Shown: piece after piece, positions 13,401 to 25,500 of the stretch
How positions within the stretch are numbered: the stretch's first letter is position 1
Layout: the number at the start of each line of letters is the position of its first letter
Source: Mansonella perstans
Lineage: Eukaryota; Nematoda; Chromadorea; Rhabditida; Onchocercidae
NCBI GenBank assembly: GCA_037074765.1
Contig: JBAMDO010000577.1
Span: forward strand, 62,001-126,000
Length of the DNA stretch: 64,000 nucleotides
Direction of reading: 5' to 3'
The notes under the pieces: generated by a model
Seen by the model: only the letters and a program-made list of their open reading frames with translations
Databases searched by the model: none
What the model was told of the DNA's origin: nothing
Translations under genes and position numbers: made by a program

Positions 13401-15710
13401 ACAGGATCACAGGTACTATTATTTTGGCATAAGCACATAAATGCGCAGCTTGGACCCCAGCTTTCATAAGGATCACACTGTCTTTCGCAATGTTCACCAT
13501 GATAACCTCAAAAATTACATGTGAATTTTTCTGGCAACATTTAGCACTAGCTTGATTTTCTTATTCATACATATTTAAATTTTGAAATTTAATGATCATC
13601 AGAGAATAATAAAAGTAACAAATTTAACAAATACCAGAGGGACAATAACAAATGCCCGTTATAGGGTCGCAGCTAACTCCATGACTGCACTCACATCTCA
13701 TAGTGCAGGATGGACCCCAGAATCCTGATGGACAATCTGCAAATCAAATATATTCAACGGGAATGCGATGAATATAATGAAAATTGTAACAAATATAAAA
13801 AAAAAATTTATATTTCAGAAAAGAAAAGTTATCAATAAATCAAAATTAGAAATTCAAAATTTCAATTTGTTTGATATAAATGAAATTTTTTAAAAGTCAA
13901 ACTTATCGAGCATGTAGGACCTCCGAAACCAGCTTGGCAGGTACAGTTATTTGGTGCTGTACAAATACCTTTCAAACATGGTGGATTACATGAAGCTGCA
14001 ATAGTGCAATAAAATTTGCATCAAATCGTACAAGAACATTTTAAAACAGTAAAGTTTATATTTTAAAAGGGGTACGATTTAAATAAAATAATACATGATC
14101 CTTTAACTTTATGCTTTCTAAATTTAAAATCAAAAGTTCTATGTGTTTTTAAACAATTTATAAAAATGCTTGTAATTAACGCATTTATTATAAAATCTTC
14201 TTGATTACTGTTATCATTTAAAAATGACCAGTTAAAAAAATATTTTATATAAGATTTCATTTATAGCACATTAAATGATGAAACGTGATCCGAAATTGTG
14301 ATACATGTTCCAGATTAATGGAACATCATTTTTGCACTTACATTTTTTGAATTCTCTTGATATGGAATTTATCATATGAAAGATGAAGATTCATATTTAA
14401 CTTAACTGGGAAACATGAATATTTTATCTAGATTAATTGTAATCATTAAGTGCTTTAGTTAATTTTTGATTACTAAATCATACTATTTACAATTTTCCTA
14501 TATTCGATTACTTTTATTATTTTTACAGTACTTTTTTTCATCTACATTACTTTTTTTAGATTTTTAAGAGGAAAAAAGTATTCCTCGCTAAAAAAAACTT
14601 ACGGATACAAGTGTTGTTGGCAGCCTTTGTATAACCCTCACAACATTGCTTTTCAAATACACTTACAGTTACTGGCACATGTCGAGAAGAAATTTTTTCC
14701 TCATACCTAATTAATTAGAACAAATTTTGCATATCATTTCATATCTCCATTTTCTAAATTGAGAAAAAGTTATGAAAAAAACCTTAAAACTGTAAAAATT
14801 TTTTAAACAGAATTCTTGACTGATTTCAAATTCTGATCTAATTTATCAAATCTGCAATTTTGAACCTTCAATACTAGTCTATATTAGTCATTGTCCGAAT
14901 TATTTTTGAAATTTGATATATTTGAATGAAGTTTTAAAAAAAACTGAAGAATAAATTCAAAGTGAACTCTTTGTTTGGTAAATTGAAATAATTCATAGCT
15001 AACATTTACCTGATTTCATCGCACTCGAAACCTTTGCTAATATCATTACACCAAACTTTTGTCTTGTATGGTATCCTTTGAACATATTTCTCCAACTGAA
15101 GCTCTTCCTTTCTAAAAATTGTTTTGCACAACCATTTTTTTCTCTTTCCGGAAATCTTACATGCGAACTTCCAGAAAAAATTTTCTGAATATTTCAAGTG
15201 AGACTAAAAATCAAATAAACGTTCAAATCTCAAATATATCAATAAAATACAATATGACAATTAAATTCTCATAAATCATTGTTACTCTTTTTAACTAGGT
15301 ATTCAGGAATCATTCTTCCGGAGTTTGTTTTCAGTGTTATTTAAGGTGGGAAGATGATGAACTGCTGAAAGTAGCAATTTCCATTCCATAGATTTCTTTG
15401 AAGTTATTTTCAGAAAGTTATTTTTTTTCAGAAAGAATCCAAGAAATGATTTTACCCTTTTTTTTAAATAATTTTAAATATTTTAAATAAGACTAAAATG
15501 AAATTCATATGAATATCTTTACAAATAAATTTTCAAATCTGATTAAATAATATGGATAATTGAGTTAATAAACTAACAGGAAAGGTTATGAAAAGTTTTA
15601 ACTTACTCAACAGATACTGTGCATACATTGTCTCCCGTAAGTTCTTCACAATAAATAAGTTTGATGAGAGTTGCAAGGACAATTGGAAATAATTTGAATA
15701 AATAATACAT
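7473..15710 (-). CDS. ced-1: CED-1/Draper/MEGF10-like engulfment receptor
   Basis: A single-pass receptor for recognising and engulfing dying cells. The model has 22 exons and 971 aa: 15710-15607, 15111-15010, 14706-14603, 13995-13903, 13736-13635, 13506-13337, 13177-13079, 12817-12644, 12368-12266, 12070-12001, 11865-11677, 11465-11353, 11254-11091, 10909-10810, 10668-10531, 10128-9874, 9745-9614, 9326-9222, 9105-8947, 8771-8652, 8181-8037, 7647-7473. It has a signal peptide (residues 1-21), an EMI module ending QCCEGY, about 16 atypical EGF repeats of CxCxxG type (for example [14 protein letters not shown]), a membrane segment near residues 880-898 ([16 protein letters not shown]) and a short basic tail. 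The NPLY at residues 932-935 fits the NPxY motif that binds CED-6/GULP. C. elegans CED-1 is somewhat longer. Exon 9 requires a non-AG acceptor. The exact paralogue within the CED-1/Draper/MEGF family is inferred. Confidence 0.87.
8399..8470. repeat. TAA trinucleotide microsatellite in intron
   Basis: An imperfect (TAA/AAT)n tract interrupted by CAA and GTGG. It lies in the intron of the ced-1-like gene between the last EGF exon and the transmembrane exon. Confidence 0.85.
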
Positions 15711-15718
15711 ATCTGATT

Positions 15719-15726
15719 ACTGAAAT
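15719..15726 (-). promoter_or_regulatory. probable trans-splice acceptor of the ced-1-like gene
   Basis: On the minus strand a TATTTCAG acceptor ends nine bases before the start codon at 15710, with no matching upstream coding exon. In nematodes this is the usual place where a spliced leader is joined. The leader itself is not encoded in this window. Confidence 0.5.
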
Positions 15727-16391
15727 AGTTGATATATCCATTAATAATTTATAAAAATTTACAAAAAACAATCGAATTAAACTAAATAAAATAATTATTA
15801 CAGTACATACATACAAGGATAATTTAAGTATAAAAATAAACTTTCAGCAGATGATTTTGCAATTTATTTCTTAAATCTGTTTAAAACAGTCTTTGGTTAA
15901 TTAGATACTACTCGAACTATTTTAATTAAATAGTAATATATGGACGCTGAATGGTTTTGATAATATCAATATATACTGCTTCAATTAAATTGTGCATTGA
16001 TAACATTAGCTTGTGAAATACTCCGAAATTTAATGAATTTAGTAATAAATAATCAAAAAATTTCATGGCATTGGAAAAAACTTCCAAAGTTCCTAAAAAC
16101 TTTTTCTCAATTTTAATTGATTGGGATGGTGAACAAAATTAGGCAAATATGATGAATTTATTTTTCTTGATTCAATTACAGTCCTAATTTAACATCACAG
16201 TGAAGTCTGTCAGTGTATCAATGTAAACAGAAAATATTTTTGGAAAATAGTTTTAACACTGTGCAATAAATACAGCAAAACGTTGAATTAAAACTGATGA
16301 ATTAATAAACTCGATCAATAAGACGTGTACCGTCAACAATAATAAAAATTGTAAAACGAAAAGCGCATGATATGTCGCCATGTATTGGTGG

Positions 16392-16529
16392 GGTCGAATC
16401 GAGTGGGACAGGAGGGTCGAATCGAGTGGGACAGGAGGGTCGAATCGAGTGGGACAGAAGGGTCGAATCGAGTGGGACAGGAGGGTCGAATCGAGTGGGA
16501 CAGAAGGGTTGAATCGAGTGGGAGAGAAA
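16392..16529. repeat. 23-bp GC-rich minisatellite, six copies
   Basis: Six head-to-tail copies of a 23-bp unit start at 16392, 16415, 16438, 16461, 16484 and 16507; the core is GGTCGAATCGAGTGGGACAG. Copies differ mainly by GGAG or GAAG at the end, and the last copy is diverged. The unit is not a multiple of three, so it stays open in several frames on both strands and makes false ORFs. It is clearly more GC-rich than its surroundings. Confidence 0.95.
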
Positions 16530-16589
16530 TGTAATTTTTCTGTTTGTTCTCGTCATCTTTGATGATCTTAATTAGGTGAAAGTTTAGCA

Positions 16590-16928
16590 TTAATAGGAAA
16601 AGTTACAAGTTATTGCTGAAAGAATAGAAGTAAAGATTGGTTTCTGAAGTTTTATTGTACAGTTTGATAGAATAGAAGAAGGCATTAAAGGCTCATCATC
16701 AATTGTTAGTTTGTCATCATCATAACAAGTTTCTAATGCGACAACTTTTTGAATAAGTTGAAGTATCTCATAAGGAAAAATATTAATGAATAAAAAAGAG
16801 TAGTTGAAAAATTGAGAGATCCCTTTTGGTGTAACAATAATGATCACATGACATTCTATAACAGCACTGATTTGATGATAATCCACGGTAAGAGGCCCGG
16901 TGATTCGCCCAAATTGAATTATAAACTG
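16590..16928 (-). other. unassigned open frame, possible exon or gene relic
   Basis: A frame of about 110 codons runs from around 16928 to a stop at 16590 and looks protein-like, with a hydrophobic block and an acidic segment (CYDDDKLTIDDEPLMPS). I cannot name a family. No good acceptor or start explains it, and its beginning overlaps the left arm of the fold-back at 16911-17100. It may be an exon relic or chance. Confidence 0.2.
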
Positions 16929-17100
16929 TACGGTCTGAAAAGTTTTTCCTACCGAATAATTTCAAAAAAAATTTATATATGCCTGACAAGGAAAATACTA
17001 AACATACTTGTGGTAGGAAGTAAAGCCATGGGCTCCTTGTAAATTTTTGAATTATTCGGCAGGAAAAATTCTTCAGACCGTACAGTTTATAATTTAATTT
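16911..17100. repeat. long imperfect inverted repeat (fold-back)
   Basis: About 60 bp at 16911-16973 is nearly the reverse complement of 17041-17100, with a spacer of about 67 bp. The shared core includes AAACTGTACGGTCTGAA and CCGAATAATT. The arms keep high identity, so it is a recent inverted duplication or a fold-back element like a small MITE. No transposase is present. Confidence 0.85.
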
Positions 17101-19545
17101 ATAAACAGATCATATCGTCCTAATTTTATTCAAATAAAATTTATTATTAACGATAAATACAAGGAAATATAATAAATCTTTTTTATAACAAACTAATATT
17201 TTAGTTTTCTTTTTCAGCGGTTTTTATAAAGGCTTTCGAGATCTTTGTTCAGTCGATTTTCAATCAACATTTGAATAGCGCTTTTACAATACAATTTACA
17301 ATACACCAAAGATTACTGCTGATTTGCATTTTATTACTGTTGAAGCTTGTAAATGGAAGATTTGTGCAATAGACATTGTATTTGTACAACATTGGCTCAG
17401 TGAAAGTTTTATTGACAATAGAAATTTTATTTCATTGTTGAATTAACACTCTTCCACAACCATCCCCACAATATTGTTGTCACTGATTATATTATTATGC
17501 CAAATTGACAGCTGTTATTGCAAAATGATTTAGCAGAAAATGACAGAAAACTTTCACCTAGGTCAATTCCGTTGGAAAAAATTTACTCGATAAGTGAAAA
17601 AATTGTAAATTGCATAAGTTTTGCAATATTAAATAGGGAATACACTGTAGATGCATTATTTCAAGTCCAAATTAGTGCATTTAGTAAAGAATCTTTTCAA
17701 ATAAATTCAAACTAAGTCTTGTCTGATCTCAAATGATGCAATCATTTCTGGTAACTTTAAACAAATGGTAAACATTGATACGTGCAAAGTTTTCATAGCG
17801 ATTTCATCAAAATTATAAATTCGATGACTTCTACTAAATTCAAATTTGAAGTGTAAAAAATTTTATGAGCAAAATAATTTTATGCAACAGAAAGATACAA
17901 TAGAATTTCAGCATCTTAGTGGAAAAAAGTGAAATGAAATTTAGTAGATTTTGGTGATTCACAAAAAAATGATAATAATCCAAATTAGCATAAAAATTGG
18001 TTGAGCAACAATGTGAAAAATCAACTGAAATTCCTTTCCACTGTCGACTTTCCATTATTCTCTCCATTTCCATTTTACTTCAATTGTTTTATGGAAATTG
18101 AATTCTATCGCACTGGCTTCTTATCAAATCGCGTGACATAATTTGTTTTAAAAAATTATTTTAAATGAAAAATGCGATGTGTGCTGTCTAAAGGCAACAA
18201 TTGAAATTTTATTCCAATAATGCAGATCAATTTAAAAAACACATGAACTTAAGTTAAACGACCATCAATACTCTGCCAAACTTTACCATAAATTTTTTTC
18301 ATTTTTCATCTGAAAACTTATGTGAATCTTGCAAAGAAAAAAAAAACTTCCGATAACGGTGTAACTTACAGTTTTTCAAAGAAACATGAATTTTTTTTAA
18401 ATCTTATTTCATATTTTTTTTTAGAAGTTTAAAATTGCATTAAAAAAATTTACGTCATGGCCAAGCAGTTTAAAAAATGATAAGGAAAATCAACAAACAA
18501 TAGATAATCGCTTTAAACACTTTCCAGACTTAAAAATAAAATACAATAAATCATAAAAAGCAAAAAAAAAACAGCTTCTGACCTTTAAAGTTTATTCTCG
18601 CAAGAATCTGGCTAAATTTAACAAAACAAAGTTTGAAATTGAAATACATTTAAAATAAGTCAATTTTATACGCCTTCTGAAGTGGTAATAGGAACGACTT
18701 TCCACTTTTCACTTAAGAAAAAAACTTTTCACCCAAGCGAAAGTCAAGAAAAGACTCCTCAATCAAGAGCTTCATCATAATCTAACACTTATGGCAGAAA
18801 AAAACACTTCAAAGCATTATCAATAGTAATTCAATGCTGGGAAAGTTCAATCTAGAAAGTAATAGTTCACACAATAATCATATTTTGTGTTCAAATCTAT
18901 TCATTAAACAATTTTTTCAATATGTTCGATAGCTTGGTTTAAGTTTCATATAAAATTTTTTATTTTCCTTTTTTTATTAAATGCAAATGATGGCATAGAG
19001 TACTAACATACCGAGCTTTCTGCTATAATCTTCATTTCATAATTCATTAGCGCTATAAACTTCCCGGTTTTATATTCTTTAATCATGAAAAACATAAAAC
19101 TAAAAATTTCAAATCCTGAATTAAGAAATCCTTTAACTCCCAGCAGCTTTCTAGATATCAGCGATCAGAAAGTAAAATAATTCAGATGAATAGCTAAATA
19201 ATTAGGGTATCATCCGATAAAATAAAAGATGGATTAAAGGTTCCGAAATGCACTTGAGATCGGATCAGTCTGGATATATAATATGGAATGCCATCCACTA
19301 AAAAGCTTGATTTTATTTTCAAATGAACTTTTACAATGATTTCTTGCACACTGCAATCTTAAACTAATGTGATGAATTGATAACAGATCTTTAAGCTATA
19401 TATTTGAAAATGTGCTGCATCTTGGTTTGTTTCGATTATTTACAGCAAGACATTTCATGCATTAAGTAGCTCAATGTAACTGACTTCCAATGCTTATTAA
19501 AATTTCAACTTCTCACTATGTTCATATATTTGAAACGAACCTGAA

Positions 19546-22500
19546 CTAGGTACGTCGCATTGATGGAGTTCGCCGCCACAATGTGGATTCCCTGCTACTA
19601 CGCTGTGTATATTCACCATCAGCAAGAGCTTTTTGTGGAGCCGATGAACCATGGAATTCAATTGCAAACTGAAAAAATTGTTGGTCTTAATTCCGATAAC
19701 TTCATACCTCAAAAGAAAATTTTGCGGAAAATTGGAAAGACAATGAATTAATTATTGTCAGCAAAAAAAAAGTCGGAATACATATTAGCGAATAGTGCTG
19801 ACCTTAGTTGCACAAACGAAGCAAGCAGTAACAAGTTTTGCAATTTCATTCATCAGATTCTTCGTCTCCTGTATCACCGAATCAACCTGCAAAACATATC
19901 ACGGTATGACACTAATCTTCACATGTTTTTGCCAACTACAACAGGATTCATTTCTAAAACATTACATGAACATAAAAAACAACCCGAATACTAATTAAAG
20001 ACGGTAAGCTAAGGAAAGTTAAATCAGATTAATTGGTGACTGGCTTAAGATTCAGGGACGTAATATTAACTATTCAGTATACTTGAAGAGTGTTGATTTT
20101 CGAAGGCACAATTTAAGCTTGTGAAAAATCATCGAAATTTAATTATTGATGAAGTCAGACGAATTTTATCAGCATGAAAATTGGCTAACAATCGCAACAC
20201 ATAGAAGTTACTTTGGAAAATGTTGCTGGTTTACCGACTGTCGGACTTTTCACAAGTACTTGTAACTGCTGACAGTGCATCGGTATATTTTCTAGAATCG
20301 TTGTTAGGTCGTTTTTCTCAGCACTTCCAGGGACCTGAAAGCTTGTATTAAGCTGAAAAGATGGTACCAACAACTCTTAAAAATAATATTATTGAAATTA
20401 TTATTATTTGTATTTTCTATATCATAGTCTTTGTGATCATTTTTAGAATTTTGCTATTACTTTTTTTGCTTAATTGTCCCTAAAAATCAGTGGAAAAAAT
20501 ACCTCATAAGAAAATTCTAGGACTGTCCTATACATCTTATTGGCTTGTTCTGCAAAAAATTCAGCCTGTGTGAAGAGATCATGCGTTGTTTTCAATGGTC
20601 CGTCACCTCGCGTGAAAAGATACATGTTGTAAGCCATGGAAGACATAGCTTTGGCTCGCTTAACAATATCATTTTCTGCATATTCATCCCATTTTTCTGC
20701 TTCTGCATCAACTTCGGAAGTCAAAAGTTTCATCTCTAAACCAACTTTCGCTATCTTTTGTTGGTCCTGGAAATGAATGAAAATTAAATCCCTAATATCT
20801 CCGAGTTATTCTTTTAATAAGTTGTACTTTTTATTCTTAGTAAAACTATGAATAGCCAAAATAATTAAAACTATCAGAGTATAACTCAAAAACTGCGGTA
20901 CTACTAAACATACTGAACATTCAAGTATCATTAAATAATTCTTAGTTATTTAACATCATAGAAATCCCTTATTTCTTAAGCTTATTCAGAGCCTCAGCTT
21001 ATTACAAATTTTATAACAAATATTGCACGGCTTATATTGATGATTGTTTGGAACAACTTACTTCTACATCAAGCGTAATCGGCTTCGTTGGTTTTTGTGT
21101 CGTACCATGTTTCTGAAAATGAATCAATCACCTGAGATGGAAATCAGCAGCTGTTAAAAGTTACCACTTCTCAATCAATTTTCAGTCCAGTAATTTCGAC
21201 AGCAGCACTGCTTTTCACACTGATTATAGTTTATCCATCAATCAAAATGAAAACATTTCCAGAAATAATTATTACTAATAGCAATGGCTGACATTTATTG
21301 CCAATAAAAAACGCATAACATTAACCATATTCTTCTTGTTTTTGACAATCATCAGTAGATAATTGGCAATCACTTGCGGGATTAAATTAAGAATGAAAGA
21401 TCATGAAGACCACCACGACTAATGTACCGACCGTCAAAAGTGTTAGTCAATTTCACTGTTCCGTGGATACTCATGTGATTTTGTTCAAATAATTTTAATT
21501 TTTCACCAACTGTTAGATTATACATAGCATGCGATGATTAAACACAGCAAACAATACCAACGAAAGAATTTAAAGGAAATAGGCCAACATCAAATAGCCA
21601 GCAGTCAAGAGAATAACGTAACCTTTTCCGGATCGGTAAGTTCCATGTCACATATTGTGAAAGTTCAGATGCAGTAAGATAACAACTGTTGATTTCAGTT
21701 TCTGGACCCCACTTCTTTATCCCATACTTCGCATTGATATCATGCGTTAATAATTATGTTTTGGACATGCAAATCAATGGCAATTATTAAAATTCAATAC
21801 TATGTAATACTTTTGGTTTTTGAAAATAAAACGAAGAATTCGAAAGTTTGACACTTCTGACAATTCGAAAGTTAACAATCATACCAGCAAGTAATCATAA
21901 AATTTCAACAATACTTATCACTACCCGTATTTATCACAACTTGGTGATAAGCTAACACGTCTACAGCATTTATAATAGTTTGACCAGCAACGATTTCTTA
22001 ATATTGATAGCAATAGGTTATTTATTTGTACAAGAACAAGTATTAAACAGGGCCCGTATTGGCTAGTTCCACTTAGACAGGATTGGCAATACAAGTAAAT
22101 GTCACATAACGAATCCTTACGTAAAAGCAGAAAATTTTCAGTAATTTTCAGTATAGGAATTGAACATTTGAAGAAAAAGGAACTTAAAAAACGAAATATG
22201 CATGATGCTCACATAATTTGAAGTTCAAATATTTGAAATGCAAATAAATAAACAAAGATAAAAATACTCACAGTGATGAAAAATCTACAGATCGCAAGTT
22301 TTAAAGTTCGCAGATTTCTCATTGCTAACCAAATGTTTGGCTTAATTTTGAACAAGGGATTTAAAAAAAGCTTAATGCTTCAAAATGAAAAACAAAATAA
22401 AATGAAAGTGAAACTAAAAAACAAGTAGAAGAGTAAATGACAACACAATAAAAATATAATGTAAATTTGATAAGCAAATACAGTAAAACTACTGTTATGT

Positions 22501-25500
22501 TGACAAAATTGTGGCAAACATACAATTTTTACGATGAAGCACAAGAAAAGGCCAAAAATCTCATGCAGAACCAAAACTTTAACGAAAAGGTCACCACAAA
22601 TACAAACAAAATCCAAACCAAATTTCAATTACAGCTTTTTGAATCGAAAAAGACTTTGCACAACTACTGTGCTCTATGCTTAGGAAGAGGTGGTGGTGAT
22701 GGGTCTTGAATATGTATCTTACTCCCTTCATCCAGTAAATCACCCGGTATGTATGGAAAATTTTCACCCGCAGCAAAAAGCTCGCTTGTCTTTGTTGCCG
22801 GAATACTCGATGAAGAGCTAATATCTTCGACGAATCGATGGAATCGCTCCATAGGTTCTACAGTCTCTTTTAAATGTCTGGCCAATGCTAAACTATTAGG
22901 ATGAAGTTGATCTTCTGGATGTGAATGAAAGGATGAGACATATTTCGGTAAGCAAGGATCAGATGAAGGATCGGACACCGATGATGAAGTGGTAGATAAA
23001 GATAGGACATAGTCATTTGGATGGCTATCTACAATCGAGTGACTTACCCCTGGCCTAGGTAATGACATATAGGCTTGTTTCTCCGCTGCTAAACGACCGC
23101 TTGCCGCTGCATCTGTTTCTTTTGCCAGTTTTGACAAATCATTGACACATTGGGCCCATGTGTCACAAAAAACTTCCACGTTTTCTCGTGCTATGCGTGA
23201 CGACGGGTGTATGCACAAAGTGCGACCAGCCAGCAATGTCTTCAAACCATAATTATTCAAATGAGTTATTCAGATAATTTTTTCCTCAAAATATTTTGAA
23301 TTTTTGAAAATACTTATCTAAATGAATTCTAAAATAACGATATTATTGAAATAAAAAGATTAAAACGCACCAGTGGAGCGATGGAACGTAAGTTACGTTC
23401 TGCGTGGCCTGTAGCAACATGTAAGCCATCTGTTAATGAAATATGATGCATCAGCCGACACACCCAAAATAAAATCCATTACGTAAAATCCAGTTTCTCA
23501 GATAACAAATATTATATAGATTTAATTTAAGTAAGAAAATAAAACATTCTAAGTTCAAAGTCTGAGCATAATTGAGATGTTATTTTATTTCTTGCACATG
23601 CCTTTGCTAAGAAGTTTCGTAGCTAAATAACCTTCTAGAACTACTTCCTGATCAGATCAACAGTGATTTTTCAGTCAGAACGAAATGAAATTTTCAGATA
23701 AACTAAAAATTACTTCCTGAATATGTTCTGCATGCTCGCGAAATTCTTCAAGAAACTTTTCAACACCATCAATATCACCGGAAACAGAACAAGCTTTTAT
23801 GGATGACAAAATTAATTGATCTTCATTGCTGCGCAGTACTTCCGAGATCTAGAAAACAAAAGAGATAAAAAATCAGAACAACATTGCATGTGACAATGGA
23901 ATTAATGGAAATTTAAAATAAAATATTTACTTGTTCCATAGCTACAATTTGTAGCTGCTTCTTGAGATCCTTTAGTCTTCGAGTAAGTCTCTCCACGCTC
24001 ACTTCGATGGTTTCGTTTCTTAAGGGCTCGTCAGCAACCTAAAAATTATTCATTAATTTAATCTAAAGTAGTGGTTAGAATTTTTAAAAAAAGACGTATT
24101 GAATGATTAAGTAAATAAGCAGGTAAGACCGCAAATGAGTGTGATTACTAAGGTTTTCTTCATCTGCATGAAATATTTGATACGGATTTCATGAAGATAT
24201 GTATAAAATATAGTTGTCAAAAGTCCCAAACTGAACTCCTTAAGCATTGCTATGTGAAATAAATAACTTACTTTTAAAATAACTTACTTCGGGATGTATA
24301 AGATTTGTCAATTCAAATCGACATTCTTCCAAGAAATCCAAAATCTGTTCACGATGATGATGTGGAGTATAGGCTGAATCGGTAAAATCCTGAGTCATTT
24401 CACATAACGAATCCAAAGCGCTTATTAATCGTTCCCTTGCACCGGTTCCAATGTTATATGTCATCCGTACCATTTCCAGCATTTCCTAGAAAAGAGAGAA
24501 ACCGAAAAATTTTACTACTTTCACAAAATAATGATTAAATTCAAAGCTTATAATATGAATATTAACATTTACACAAAAACTATTAACTTCCGAAATAAAT
24601 TATCGATTATTATGGCTTAAAAACAGAAAATACCATTAACCGCCTAATAGCTGCATTGGCAGTTAATTGCATTCCGATATCTAAAACTTCTTCACTCGAT
24701 AACGATATAAAATGTGAAGCATCAAAGTGCATTACACCATCGGAGACGCAAAGTGCGATCAACTGAAGAGCCAAACGCATCTGAAAATCATTAATAAATA
24801 TACTGTCCCATCCACACTACCTTATAATAAAACATTTCTCAAAGTCTCCCTGATAGTGGGCATTCCGGATTCATTTTTCACCGCCAAAATCATCCAAATC
24901 AGATATTTCAAGAAATGGACCTGCTGAAAAACTCCATTTCGACACTGCCGTGCACTATCGCTATCTGGATGCCTTAAAAGTGTTTTATTTGAAGTTAACA
25001 GCAGCATTGTCAGCCGTTCCAGCATTGTACGTGCTACAGCCATTTGTCCACGACGTTTTTCACTTTTTAAATCATTCTGTCGATCACCTGAGCGATGAGC
25101 CAAATCAACCATATCAGCACCAAACTCGGTGAAAATTTTTACAAAATCCGTGAAATTTGTTGTGTTTTCTAACTTCGCCAATGAATATGCTATCTGTAAT
25201 AAATCAAAGTTAAAAAAAGAATAAGACTGTATCTTTCAATGTTTTAATATTCCATTATTTCAAGGTGAAAAAAAACCTAAAATTTTCTTTGCTCAGAGTT
25301 TTTTAAAAGATATCAAGTTTGTCTAAATAACGTTGGAAATAATATTCCAAATAATTTCTAGAACGAAAAATTAATATTAAAGTTTGAGTTTTTACCTTAT
25401 CTTCAGTTCTAAGAATATGTTTGACAAGTACACGATCTGCTAACAAAAGAACTCGTGTTACAGAAGTTAGAAGTTGTCGTGCAGCTCGTACAAGTACAGA

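Larger units (their letters stand above)
15727..19545. other. intergenic region between ced-1-like and catulin genes
   Basis: The left part should hold the ced-1-like promoter. It also holds a 23-bp minisatellite, a 100-codon minus-strand open frame, a long fold-back and AT-rich filler. A plus-strand open frame (17518-17715) has no recognised motif and no splice support. I see no RNA gene. Confidence 0.55.

Noticed and set aside
15006..15197. Upstream part of the frame around ced-1-like exon 2 ([13 protein letters not shown]…) as coding
   Set aside because: Only the part after the TTTTTAG acceptor at 15112-15114 fits the phase and the EMI pattern; the rest is intron.
16302..16590. Overlapping open frames on both strands coding repeated PTRFDP- and SSGTGG-type peptides
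   Set aside because: They are the 23-bp minisatellite read in several frames; the unit lacks stops and is not a multiple of three.
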